Assembly: GCA_003586115.2 (NCBI GenBank)
Contig: QVOM02000049.1
Span: 20,195,881 to 20,259,880, forward strand
Source of the DNA: Salvator merianae
Taxonomy: Eukaryota > Chordata > Lepidosauria > Squamata > Teiidae
Length of the DNA stretch: 64,000 nucleotides
Direction: 5' to 3'
The position numbers and the translations under genes were made by a program. Positions within the stretch are counted from its first letter, which is position 1. Each line of letters begins with the position of its first letter. Shown piece after piece: positions 53,606 to 64,000 of the stretch. The notes below the pieces were generated by a model. It worked only from the letters and a program-made list of their open reading frames with translations. It searched no databases and was not told where the DNA came from.

Positions 53606-55081
53606 TTGTCGTCTTTTTTGGCCATTCTATTGATATATCTGTCCAACTGCTGAAAAGCACAGACTTTCTCTGGAGTTCACCACAGCTTTCCTTACAAGTT
53701 CGGCCTGTAAAAGGATTATTTAACGGCTTCCTGAATTGTTTGTTGCATCAGCTGTTTGTATAGCACAGTTCCAAAGTTCAACTCTCTCCCTACCCTAGGC
53801 ATGACATTCCTCGGGGAAGTGCAATATTTCTCCATCCAGTGGGAAAAACACAAAGGTCAAACATTTACAGCACGATTATGTTGTGTGTTTATGAATACAC
53901 TTCCAGAAGAACTGGATGCTTCAATTCTTTCAGAAATAGACACCAAACCTGAGTCCAGTATTTTCTCTGCCCCTTCCCTAGATTTATCCCGTTGCCGCAT
54001 TTATACTATAGCCACCAGCAGTGCTGTCAAAATAAAGGACAAATGCACAGTAAAGTAAGGAAAAAATATAACTTCTATCAGGCCTTTCTCCATTTTCTTT
54101 GCCATCTCCTTGGGCTGCTGCCACAGACATGGCCCAAACACCACTATCGCAGCTGGACTGCTGTATCAGACCTGATGGCATGTCAGGTCTATCATGTTCC
54201 ATTGGCTATTTAATTCAGAAATAATTCCTTTCCCGGTTCTGATTCTCTTACCTGGACATCTGATGAGGTCCATTCAACAATAAATAAACTTGTGACTTAT
54301 TCAGACCTTTTGGATCCATTGGGCAGCTTTATGTAATGAATCCCCATAGTATAGGTCTTGTGATATGAGATTTTTAAGTTGAGGGATTTCTCGAACACAT
54401 GAGGAAATGAGAATCTTGCAGGTGCTTCCTTAATTTTCCTCCAAACCCCAGGGAACAAATTTTCTCCATTTCTGCAAATGCTGTTGAGCAAACAGTAATG
54501 TAACCAGGTCATTTGAGCAAACCAGGCCCTGGGTTTGTTCAAATAATGAAGCAGTGAGGGGGGAAAATCATCTCTGGGGGAGGCTACTTCATTTTTTTTC
54601 CCCCAGCATGGGTTTTTTATCATTTGCAAAAGCAGTTAGTTTAGGGTTTATTGCTTATAACTGGTAGGCATAGCAACATAAAATTAACCCAAATAAAGGA
54701 AATGACCACAGCGCAAGCCCACAAGATGGAAACAAATCAATATATTGCTAGTCTAAATAATACAGTACTGTACATGCTATAAAACTTCCTTAATCTTAGA
54801 TCCAATCCTACTCTTGTGCAATTGAGGAAAAGAGAGAAAATGCATATCAAATTCAACCAGGACAAGAATGCAATAACACTTTCTGTTGCCTGCTTTTTTG
54901 ATTTATTTTGCTGGAGACAGAAACAAAAGAAAATCTACTTATTAGTGTAAAAAATAGGCTCAAAAGTGGCTTAGAGGTAGCTAGTATTCCCATCCTACCT
55001 CTATTCATGTTAAAGTACAGAAAATGGACTAGTGTGTGGCAGGTATTATCTTTAAACCTGTTATAAATTTACAGGGACTTA

Positions 55082-55506
55082 GGCTGTGTCCAGACAGGAC
55101 CTATAACCCGGAATTATCCTAGCACTATGTTGGGATTTCCACATGTCCATCACAATCCCAGTGTAGCCCTGGGATATTGGATGAAATCTCGCAATAACGG
55201 TGTTGCAGGAAAAACATGTCTCAAGCCAAGTTTTCGCCAATTAGCAATAGGACTTACCCTGTCTGGACACTTTCTCCCGAGATCCACCATTTTAGAAATG
55301 GCCACTGTGCATGTGCAGGGGACAATGATCACCTACAATCGAAATACCTGGATGTACATGCCGTGCCATCACAAGAGCAAGCACCCAGATAGGTAAGTGC
55401 CCGTACTTTCTCCGTGATTTTGCCCTGCCATCTGGCAGGGATGATGAGAGGCAATTGCAGATCTAAAGAAGATCCCGTACTTTCCTCTCACTGTCTGGAG
55501 GCAGCC
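55082..55506. mobile_element. Family B DNA element, full length
   Basis: Ends 'ggctgtgtccagacagg' and (reverse complement) 'ggctgcctccagacag'; 425 bp. The interior shares 'gccattttagaaatggcc'-type and 'gatccaccat' segments with the nested copy at 37094. Confidence 0.75.
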
Positions 55507-56417
55507 TCAGTGTCATATAAAAAGCAAAATAGTTTTCCACTGTGATTCAGCAGGGAAAACAACAAGAAATGAAGGTGCAAGTGTCCTGTGGAGATCATTT
55601 ACCATTGCAGTGATATATGTGCAGATAGTAGCATGTACATTTAGGGAGGAGTGGGCAGTGGTGTGGGATGAACATGAAACACCTGGAATTGGCACATGCC
55701 TGCCTGTTAGCTTCCTTTGGATTCAGTGATTGGGCAGCAAATTCTCCCCTTTGATTTGACCCATTTGGGATTGGATCAAAACAGACCAATCAGTGTGCAC
55801 TGGTTCTAGAGTCTTCCAGTCGTGTCCATCTTTGCGAGGATAATAGGTAATTCCCCTCAGGACGCTGACTGTGAGCATGAGGTCTACTCTGGGAGAGTAT
55901 GGATGGGGACACCATGGATGCTTTTGCAACATCAACAAATGTTTCCACTTTTGCTTTTGTGTTTCCAAATATAAGGAGAGGAAGGGAGTTACATTTGTTT
56001 CTGCTATCAATAATCTACCCATTTTGTTTGACCATCCATCTTTATTCTAATGCTGCTGGGAAGCCAGCTATCATTCTGTGGTGGCAATTAATGGATGCTC
56101 CAAGGACTCCCAAGTAAAAAAAAAACACTCAACTGCCAGATCTCTAAGGTTTAAACTGGGACCAAGACCTAAATGCCCACTTGTTGCTTTTTGGCATTGA
56201 GAAATTGAACTCTGCAGAGCATCTGATATAATAGTTGTGTCTCAGAGTTACTCAGCTGTGGTAACTGAAAAGATACGATATATGCCTTGCTGCAGGTCAG
56301 TGCCATAGATAATGACCAAGTGGCACAGTCTGGGTCCATGCCTGCACTTGGCATTGATGCTGATCTCTAAGCATCCTGATTGTGCTATTGCTTACACATG
56401 GCACTGGCCAATGCCCC

Positions 56418-56743
56418 AGAAGAAGAAGAAGAAGGAGAAGGAGAAGAGGAAGAAGAAGAAGAAGAAGAACTTGGTTTTTATACCCCGCTTTTCTCGGCTG
56501 AAGCTGGCTCAAAGCGGCTTACAAGGTTATTTTTTGCCCGAAGGCTTACATCTATCTTCCACATCACACAATGTGATGCTCCCTATTTATCTACTTGCAA
56601 TTACTTGCTTTCGAACAGCTAGGTTGGCTGGAGCTAGAGGTCAGTAGAGGGCGCGCATCCCCTCTACATGGCAGACAAGGGCCTTGAACTCCGCTCCTCC
56701 TATTGAAAGATCAGTGCCTTAGCCTTCTGCGCCACCGTGCCTC
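56418..56743 (-). mobile_element. Sauria-type SINE, well preserved
   Basis: Minus strand head 'gaggcacggtggcgcagaag', tail '...agaaaagcggggtataaa' followed by a TTC run (GAA on the plus strand). Very similar to 52629-52920 along its whole length, indicating a young family. One of the stronger pointers to a squamate genome. Confidence 0.8.
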
Positions 56744-56759
56744 ATAAGATGCCTGGATT

Positions 56760-56940
56760 ATAAGAACTAAGAGGAGCCCTGTTGGATCAGGCCACGTCCC
56801 ATCTAATCTGACATCCTGTCTAACACAGTGTCTCACCAATTGCTTCTGGGCATTCTTAAGCAGAAGACAAAAGCAAAACCTTCACCTGCTCTCAATTCCC
56901 TGGGGATTGGTCCTCACAGTGCTCTTGTCTAGCAAACAGA
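56760..56940 (-). mobile_element. CR1 LINE 3' fragment
   Basis: 'aagaggagccctgttggatc' ... 'ttgcttctgggcattcttaa', reverse orientation, next to the Sauria-type SINE. Confidence 0.8.
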
Positions 56941-57214
56941 TTGTTCACTTTACATTGACCGAACACTGGTTCTCTGGCTGGCAGAGCAGCAGCCAGAAGT
57001 GCTCAGAAGGGTCTCAGCATCACTGGTGGGAATCTTGACAAGAACAGGTAAGGTAGATGTGACCTGTAGTGATGCTGTGCAAACATGGTCTGTGAATAAA
57101 GCGTTCAACAAACAAAGATCTCCTTAAATTAACATGTAATGCCTCAATAAGGGGTCAGGGTAGTCTTTGCACATACTCAGAATCTGATAATTTCTGTATT
57201 ATTCATTCATTCAT

Positions 57215-57410
57215 TGTGTTTACATCTCACCTTTTCAAAAGAGCTCAAGGCACTAAATGCTGCCCTTGTCCTCTCCAGTTTATCCTCACAGGCTAAGATC
57301 AAAGGTTGTGACTGGCCAAGGTCATTCAGTGAGTTTCTATGAATGAGAATGGAGATTTAAACTAGGGACAACTTCCCCACTGTGCACCATGGCCCAAGTC
57401 AAGCAGTTTT
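57215..57410 (-). mobile_element. LINE/SINE-like 3' segment
   Basis: 'attcattcattgtgtttaca' followed by 'ggccaaggtcattcagtgag', the decayed reverse of a common squamate element tail ('...aaggtcacccag...'). Confidence 0.5.
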
Positions 57411-58149
57411 GGTCAGGAATGGGATGGAATGGGTCAAGACGAGATGAAGTGAAACAGAGCAGAGTGGAGTATGTCAGCAACTGCCTACATTGCTGCAGCT
57501 CCATCCTGACCTACTATCAGAGACTGGGGAACTTTCATTCCCCCAAATTCCACTATTGCAAATGAGAATTTGTCAGTGCACCCAGAAACGTGGAGCAAGC
57601 CACAGCCCAGGAATGCAAATGGTCTTCCTCTGGAGTGCTCCTGGGTGTGGTTTTCACACCCACCAGGATTGTGCGGCCAGCACATACCACTGCTATGGTC
57701 TAAGGAGGCAGCTGGCATGGTCCAAATGGACCATGCAGAAGCTTCCAGGGACTCCCAGATCTTTGTCCAACATGCATCTAGTGCACCACATTGGGTCTCA
57801 TTACCTCCTCCTTGTATGGCAGCCATCAAATAGAGAAATGTTTCATATTTTTGCAGCATCATTGCACTGCTTCTCCTGTGCTTTGTCTAGGGAGTTAAAA
57901 TGTTAACCCTTGGAGGTAGGCTAACAGAAAGTGGAGCATTTTTTCAGTTTAGGTAGCCCCTTTGGGTATACAGTGTCATTTCCCACTATCAGGTAGCAGC
58001 TCTAGCAGCACATCAGGGAAAAACAAATCGCCTTGATAATTCTCACAGGAAGCAATTGCATGTCGACTCCTCCTGGATAACTCTATGAACAATGTGAATA
58101 TATTACTTACACATACTCACTGCTACTCACATATACCAATGGGGGAAAC

Positions 58150-58330
58150 CATGGGTGCCTCCAGATGCAGCTAAACTGTGTGATTCTTCTAGGACTGTAC
58201 TGGGAATGCCAGACATAACTGTGGCATTCCCAGTGTAGTCCCAATTCACTTGATATATCAGTATTAGGAGAAATCTGACAACAGTGCCGGGTTTCCCGTA
58301 ATCCTTCCCCTTACCTAGATATCTGCCAGG
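58150..58330 (+). mobile_element. Family B element fragment with hairpin
   Basis: 'gggtgcctccagatgcagc' end; 20-bp stem 58192-58211 with 58222-58241 (two mismatches), 10-nt loop; then 'gccgggtttcccgtaatcc', as in the 42985 copy. Confidence 0.65.
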
Positions 58331-61300
58331 ACCTTCCAGAATAAAGTCAAATGGTATACTCAGAAGCCAGCCAAGGGCGTGAAAAATAACAAAGTGAATG
58401 GGCCAGGTGCTTGGCTGACTTTCCTGTTGTATGAATCGAGATAATTTCGGAAGCTGCTGGTGGATGTGAGCGGAAGCCTGTGACTGCTTGGCGCTTCTGC
58501 CGGGAGCCAGCAAGAGGCAATCGTGGGATCTTCCAGAGCTAGTTATTCTGTTTGCATGGAGAATGAATCATTCATCCTAGAAACACAGAAGTGGATATAC
58601 AATTGCTTCCTTTGGCCATTTTCAAAACATGCTTTTGATAGCATATCAGCTGTGGTTATAGGCCTAATACCTTATATCAGAAATGACTATGCGTGACCTT
58701 AAACTATACCACTGTGTTCCTGAAGTACAGAGGAGTTATAACAGTGGCCTACCTCTAAATACCGGAGACCATCAGTGAGCTATTAAAAGTCTGGATGGGA
58801 TTTTTGTAGGTATCTGATTGGCTTTATTTGGTAAACTGGAAACTAATTAAACAGCTGCTGAATCAGATGAAAACATATCTTCTGAAGATTGAAAAATTAG
58901 CAGTATTATACAGTCTTGGCTCACTCTTGTTTCATATTTATTCATGTTATCAATCTGCTAACATAGTCATAATGTGAATTATTGGTATCTCTTCCATTTC
59001 ACAGGGTGAAATGAGAGAGAAAGGCATGTTTGGAAATGCTGGATTCAAGGTGTAATAAGTGTACCAAATAGAGATGAGAGGTAATTACATGACTACAAAG
59101 TATGTCAACTAACCTAACAAATCTTTTTTTGTTGTTTTTACAGTGATATAAGGAAGCAAGGAGGAAAATGACAATTCTGTTTTCTTTTCACCTTTTGTTT
59201 TCATTCATGAAGTTGAAATGTGGAAGAATTAAACTTTATTTATAGCCTACAACAAGAGCAAAGATTGCTGCGGTCCTTTACAAACTGTTAGACTTTGTCC
59301 CCCATCAAAAATGAATCCAAAGGTTGGACCAATTCCTGTTGTAGCACAGCAACACCGGATTCTTCACCCTGGCCTAGACGCGGGGAGGGCAATTATATCT
59401 GCTAGAAAGCCTCAAAACTCTAGGGATACATGGATTGGAATGCTAATTGGAGCCAAACTTTCCCTGACCCCTCTCCATGCAGCAGTATGATGAAGAAAAC
59501 AAACAAAAAAATGATGAAGACCTCAATGTTGACATAATTTTGACTAGGGAGCAAGTAGTAGCAGCACTTTGACTTCCTAGACCAGTCTACAGCAACAGGA
59601 ATACAGCACCAGCTATACCTTTGCTGAGGTCCAACTACTAATCACACTTACTCCTCCTTGGCTTCCAAGACAGGGAACTTAAATGGTGAGGCAACTTGTT
59701 ACTGCCGTATTGGGTTTGGGAAGACGTATCCCAACCTGAGATGACCTGCTGTTCTGCCATTTCTGTGTACTTGGGGAACAAGAGCAGCATTAATGAGGAA
59801 AGCCATTAAGGATTTACATTAAGGCTTCAGGACAGATGTGAGTTAATTGGACAGAAATGAAACAGAACATGAACAAGAGATGACTGAACTTTTGGCGGTC
59901 AAGAGCTGGCTTCACCCTGCATCTGCTCACTGGGGTTGTCACCTATGGCTGTTGCCATCTCAGATGTTCCCTGATGGGATAGGTGGAAGTTAGAAGTTTT
60001 CTAACCCCTCCAGCATTGTATTTATTGTGTTTTGAGAAATCAATGGACTATTGAGGAAGAAAAGACTGCAAAAAGATGGGATCTCAGGCCTTTAATGACA
60101 AATTTAGCCAATCCTAGGTTACAAAAGTGGCCATGGGTGGAAATGGTTTAAATGGGATCTGCCAGGCAAGAATAATTAATACAGATAGCAGCTGTCCTGC
60201 TGTGTCAGACTGCAGGACAGATAGCCAGAAGAGGAGGCAAAGGGAAACGAGAAAAAGCTCTAACACGTTGACTATATCTTCCAGGCTCGGTAGTGTATCA
60301 GGTATGGAGGAGTCATATTACAGATCTGTAGTGGAGTCCAAGAAAATGTATATTTGTGTGTTCTTTCATGAATGTAGCATGTTTAGAAGTTCAAATGTCT
60401 TTGGATCCACCCAGTGAACCTGCCTTTCAAGTATTGTCATGAGAGAGTAAGGCTGTATCCACATGGTGAGTTAATGGTTGGCCAAAAACAGGATGTTTGT
60501 ACAGCCCCCATACCAGATGCAGATCACTCTTGTCCCTTTGGATGGGGCAACTTTTCAGCAAGACAGGAGTATGTACTCTGAGGTTACCTCCTCTGATAGT
60601 AGGGTGTTTAGATGGTCACCTCTCCCTCTTGCTCACCCCTTCACCCAGAGGATCAGGCCACATACATGGTCCCTATTCAAATTCTGCTTGAATTTCTGGT
60701 CCATCGCCAAAGTGTCCAGTCAGGGAATTCTCTATGAGCATGTTCTAGAAGCCGTGGAGGACTGACTTGAAGCTCCATCAATTTAACAGAGCTCCTCCAA
60801 TGTCCATGACAGCTCCTAAGTCAGTTGGCTCCATCCAATCCTTCTAGAGCCTTCATGAGGATGGAGTAGGAATATGTGATCATCCTTGTTCCAGTAGTGT
60901 AATAATAATAATGGTAGTACTGGTGTCAGGCAGTAGTGAAATCTATCAGATTTGATAGTGTCCTGTTACTGAGAACTGCAATGAGCGTAGGAACCAATAC
61001 AGCAATATCATTTCACTTTGTAACGTGGCTTTCTGTTGCAGAACAGTCTGAGCATGTTGACAAAACATGGGCAAGTGCTATTTATTCACGAAAATCCTGA
61101 ACAGCTGTGATGTGTTTTTGAACTCAGCTGGCATCAGGTGAAGAGCCCAACCACGGGTTGCTGACTGCCAGTGCCTGCAGGCACAGAGATGCACTTATTG
61201 AAAAGGTCCCTTTTATATTATTTACTGCTTCTTAAATAAATAAGCAAAAAATAATCCATCAGTAATAAAAGGGATGAGTCTAGACCTTTGCAACAAGTGC

Positions 61301-62649
61301 ATTTGGATGCCTCCAGCTTTGGAGATGAAGAGGTATCAAGGTAATCCTCCAGTCTCCAAGCAACAACAAAAGATCATACACCACAAATCACAAGGGGAGT
61401 GTGACTTGACACCGAAACAGAAATACTGTATAGTATGTATCATGGTCCAGTAAACTGAAAGTGATTTGGCATTTTAAAATGCTCTACTCAGAACACCCTT
61501 GTGCAATCTTTCTGTTATTTGGATGTCATCAAGGGGATCTATTATCCTTATACATAAGTCTAATAATGTTCTGTGTTAAAGTCCTAAATTATAAAATTTT
61601 CTGTGTCCCCCACTAATTCCAATGGAATATTATTGGAAATCCACAAAGAATACTAACATAGATTTTAAATCTGATGACAGAAATCTGACTTTATTGCTGA
61701 TATTCTGTAAGCCACTTCTGAATTTCTGCAGTAATATTTTGCCGATTCAATGAGGTCCTGATATCAAATTCCATATTACAAAAATGTTTCCCTCACACAT
61801 CTCTACTAATAGTTGATTATTGCTCTGTATCCAGTCCTCATGTATACTACTTTAAAATATGTTGCAAAACCAATCCAAGACTTACCATTCCCCCCTAATT
61901 CCCTTTTCATCATGTGCTGAGTCTTTTCAGATTATAAGCCTGACGGCGTGGATGTGTTTGTCATTCTATATTGTAAGCCATTCTGAGATAACTCAGGTTC
62001 TTTGTTGGTGATAATTGGGAAGAACAATGCTATTTTTCTGCCACCCCATTAGAAAGGTGAATGCAATGCCTCCAGAGCACATGGTCCAAAAGACAAAAAG
62101 GAATCCCTGAATTATTTGGTTCAAGAGGCATGCCTGGTTTACAGGCAAGAAAGGAACTACTGGATCTCATGGCTTTTAGGGACATGAAGTCAGTTCCAGC
62201 TTCATTTTCTAATACTGTCTTAAATTGTCATCGCATGCTCACTTGTGAATAAGCATGCCCAGAATTATGCAGTTAGTAAAGTTGTTTCTCGTGCAGTTGC
62301 CTTCATTTTCTCCATGCCTACTCCGCTTCACGTGCTAGCATTATTGTAGGACTATATTCTGAAAAGGATTCTTTTTTTAGCTGTTCTTAGCATAATGAAA
62401 ATAATAATGTGTAGCAGAAGATTAATAATTTGTAAATAAAGCTAATATGAACGCTCATATCGATTGCAAATTAAGCACATGCATAATTCAGGCAGAGTTA
62501 TGGGTGTTTGTTTTAAAATCTACTGGGTGAGTCAACCTTTGTGGTGTCAAAGAAGAGCATAAAAGAGGAAGGACTCCCTTAGTTCTCGATTTAAAATTGG
62601 AAGAATGGAGCAGCCATAACAACGGGGGGATCTAATTTGAAAGATTCAC

Positions 62650-62995
62650 TATGCATTTACATTTTCCCCTCTCTCAGAGGTCCAAGGGCAGAAACATGCG
62701 ACAGGACTTTTTCTGTGGTGCCCCCCAGACATTGGAACAGGCTTCCTCTGGAGATCCACCAGGCACCCACATTATATGTTTTTTGATACCTGATTAAAAC
62801 ATACCTCTTCACCCAGGCCTTTGATACTTAGCTTCCTCTGGGTGTGTCCTGCCAGGAAGAGAGGATGGGTGAGTTATATTTTAAATATGTTGTAGAAGTA
62901 TTCTATATATTTTATCTTTTTATTGTTGTCACCTGCTGTGAGATCGTCTGGTGCAGGGTAGGATATAAATTCCTTAAATAAATAAATAAAATTAG
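62650..62995 (+). mobile_element. L2-like LINE 3' end abutting the DSP 3' UTR
   Basis: The plus strand encodes FSVVPPRHWNRLPLEIHQAP and, after a stop, YLIKTYLFTQAF, the end of an L2-type ORF2, then a 3' UTR ending 'ggatataaattcc' and an (AAAT)n run. Confidence 0.85.
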
Positions 62996-63075
62996 TTGAT
63001 AATTGCCAATAAGGCGCCCATACTAAAAATTTATTCTCAAAGAAATTGAACAAATTGCTCAAAGGTTGTTAATTT

Positions 63076-63081
63076 TTTATT
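63076..63081 (-). terminator. DSP: Candidate DSP polyadenylation signal AATAAA
   Basis: TTTATT on the plus strand reads AATAAA on the minus strand, about 600 nt after the DSP stop. A second copy at 63030-63035 is an alternative. Confidence 0.5.
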
Positions 63082-63684
63082 GCCAGAATAGTGAATATTG
63101 TGCAGTCAGGCTTGTGGGATATTACAGAGAAAACAAGCAAGCAAAAATGAGTCAAGCTGCTACAGCAAGGGTCATGCACATTCCAATATATTCACCCTAA
63201 TAAACATACAGCAGAAGTAAAACAGTCTACCACATCTGAGTATTGCATATTGGAACTGATGTGTATTATTATCAATACTCGAAGAAAGGTTCCTTTAAAA
63301 AATCCAGTGAGATACAAAAATGATATGAAAATTGCGCTAATAAGATTGCGGTAGCATACAGCTAACAGAAAGGAATCAAAGTATATGCAATAAAAGGTGC
63401 AAAATGCAAACATTAAAAAGGCAGCACTTGAGTTTATCTACCTTGTAACTGAAGCATGCACTCAAAACGTTAGACAGCTTTTTTAAAAAATAAACATAGC
63501 TCTTCCCACTCAGAATTTTATGGGTAGCGTCAGTCAATAAACTCCAGCTTAACTATTTCACCCACGCAAGTACTAATATCCCACGAACCATCGTTTTTGT
63601 TTATCTTTTGCTTGAACAACTAGTAAAAGAATAAAGATTTTGGTGAATGCACATAAAAATTCAGGTAAGCTAGCTGGTTAATTA
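63076..63684 (-). other. DSP: DSP 3' UTR (inferred) with a poly(A) signal
   Basis: About 600 nt of AT-rich, repeat-poor sequence follows the DSP stop. The first convincing AATAAA on the minus strand is at 63076-63081, with a second at 63030-63035. The plus-strand L2-like LINE end (to about 62995) lies just beyond. The choice of site is inference. Confidence 0.6.
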
Positions 63685-64000
63685 CTAGCGCCCAAACGAG
63701 CTGCTGCTGACGGTTGTGTAAGAATAAGAATACGAGGAACTTGTGCCTGCATCAAAACTTCCTCTCCTTGACCCGCTGCGCGAACCTGATCGAGAACCTG
63801 ATCGAGAACCTGAGCGCGAGCCTGGTGCTGAGGAGACATTGTAGGGGCTGGATATGCCTTTGGATGAAACGGAAGATGCTTCAAGTAACTTGAGCCCAGT
63901 TTTGTCTTCCACCATAGAACGATTCATGGCATCACGGAACGAGATCTTCAACTTTGTTTTGGGACAGGTCAAAATCTTCCCATAATTGCTGGTGTCTTGC
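63685..64000 (-). CDS. DSP: Desmoplakin C-terminal end (partial, enters from the right edge)
   Basis: Open frame from the window edge to TAG at 63685-63687, 104 complete codons. It begins QDTSNYGKILTCPKTKLKIS, the end of a plakin repeat domain (linked to intermediate filaments), continues MNRSMVEDKTGLKLLEAS and SPYNVSSAPGSRSG, then a Gly-Ser-Arg repeat ending SRRGSFDAG, and finishes SYSYSYTTVSSSSFGR. The GSR tail and the SRRGSFD motif, whose serine is the known regulatory site (Ser2849 in human), identify desmoplakin; plectin has a similar GSR tail but a different end. The protein anchors keratin or desmin filaments at desmosomes. Order relative to BMP6 also fits. Confidence 0.95.
   Translation of the reverse strand, partial: QDTSNYGKILTCPKTKLKISFRDAMNRSMVEDKTGLKLLEASSVSSKGISSPYNVSSAPGSRSGSRSGSRSGSRSGSRRGSFDAGTSSSYSYSYTTVSSSSFGR

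Larger units (their letters stand above)
49901..63029. other. Intergenic interval between DSP and the crotonase gene
   Basis: No exon recognised on either strand. Contents: a tRNA-derived SINE (about 50448-50630), DNA elements (about 51655-51870, 53395-53605, 55082-55506, 58150-58330), two Sauria-type SINEs, a CR1 end (about 56760-56940), a LINE/SINE-like tail (about 57215-57410) and an L2-like LINE end (about 62650-62995). I see nothing classifiable in 50640-51640, 51870-52620, 53610-54950, 57420-58145 and 58330-62640. Human has SNRNP48 in this position; short exons could have escaped me. Confidence 0.55.

Noticed and set aside
57485..57906. Overlapping frames of 125 and 138 codons on opposite strands
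   Set aside because: Neither has recognisable homology, splice context or codon pattern; most likely a decayed repeat of unknown type.
60127..60765. Frames of 96 and 95 codons on the plus strand
   Set aside because: No domain recognised, and no promoter or splice context. Checked as a possible SNRNP48 exon, but no zinc-finger or conserved block fits.
1..64000. CRISPR arrays, operons, prophage or other prokaryotic systems
   Set aside because: The window is clearly vertebrate nuclear DNA with spliced genes, CpG islands and reptile retroelements.

Overview
The window is vertebrate nuclear DNA, most likely from a squamate reptile (a lizard; the species cannot be resolved). Genes are split by long introns with GT/AG borders and start in CpG islands. 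The intervals are packed with CR1 and L2 LINE fragments, a tRNA-headed SINE ending in an ACAAC run, Sauria-type SINEs (tRNA-like head, '...aagcggggtataaaaa...' tail) and many non-autonomous DNA transposons. I identified families by recognition only; no search was run.

Three protein-coding genes can be supported, all on the minus strand. In transcription order they are: (1) the C-terminal end of desmoplakin (DSP, 63685-64000, entering from the right edge) with its 3' UTR; (2) a complete six-exon gene of 300 codons for a crotonase-superfamily (enoyl-CoA hydratase/isomerase-like) enzyme, from 49685 down to 14092; (3) exon 1 of BMP6 (3561 down to 2871), whose remaining exons lie off the left edge. 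The DSP to BMP6 order and orientation match the mammalian arrangement as I remember it.

The crotonase gene is the main find. Six short coding blocks, scattered over 35.6 kb and none longer than 75 codons, join in phase at GT/AG borders into exactly 903 nt (300 residues plus stop). The protein has a presequence-like arginine-bearing N terminus, the crotonase oxyanion-hole segments, and a C-terminal Ala-Lys-Leu, a canonical PTS1. It therefore looks addressed to both mitochondria and peroxisomes. I do not recognise it as any of the usual human crotonases (ECHS1, ECH1, AUH, ECHDC1-3). Its CpG-rich start carries TCTCGCGAGA, the palindromic element bound by BANP.

Layout: 1-2870, BMP6 intron 1; 2871-4650, BMP6 exon 1, 5' UTR and CpG island; 4651-14091, intergenic, mostly repeats, including an L2 LINE with reverse-transcriptase remnants; 14092-49685, the crotonase gene; 49686-63075, intergenic; 63076-64000, DSP 3' end. 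The rest is interspersed repeats, several nested, which give a local relative chronology. SNRNP48, which lies between DSP and BMP6 in human, was not recognised here. The three genes have unrelated jobs (desmosome, acyl-CoA chemistry, TGF-beta signalling); nothing suggests they work together beyond conserved neighbourhood.
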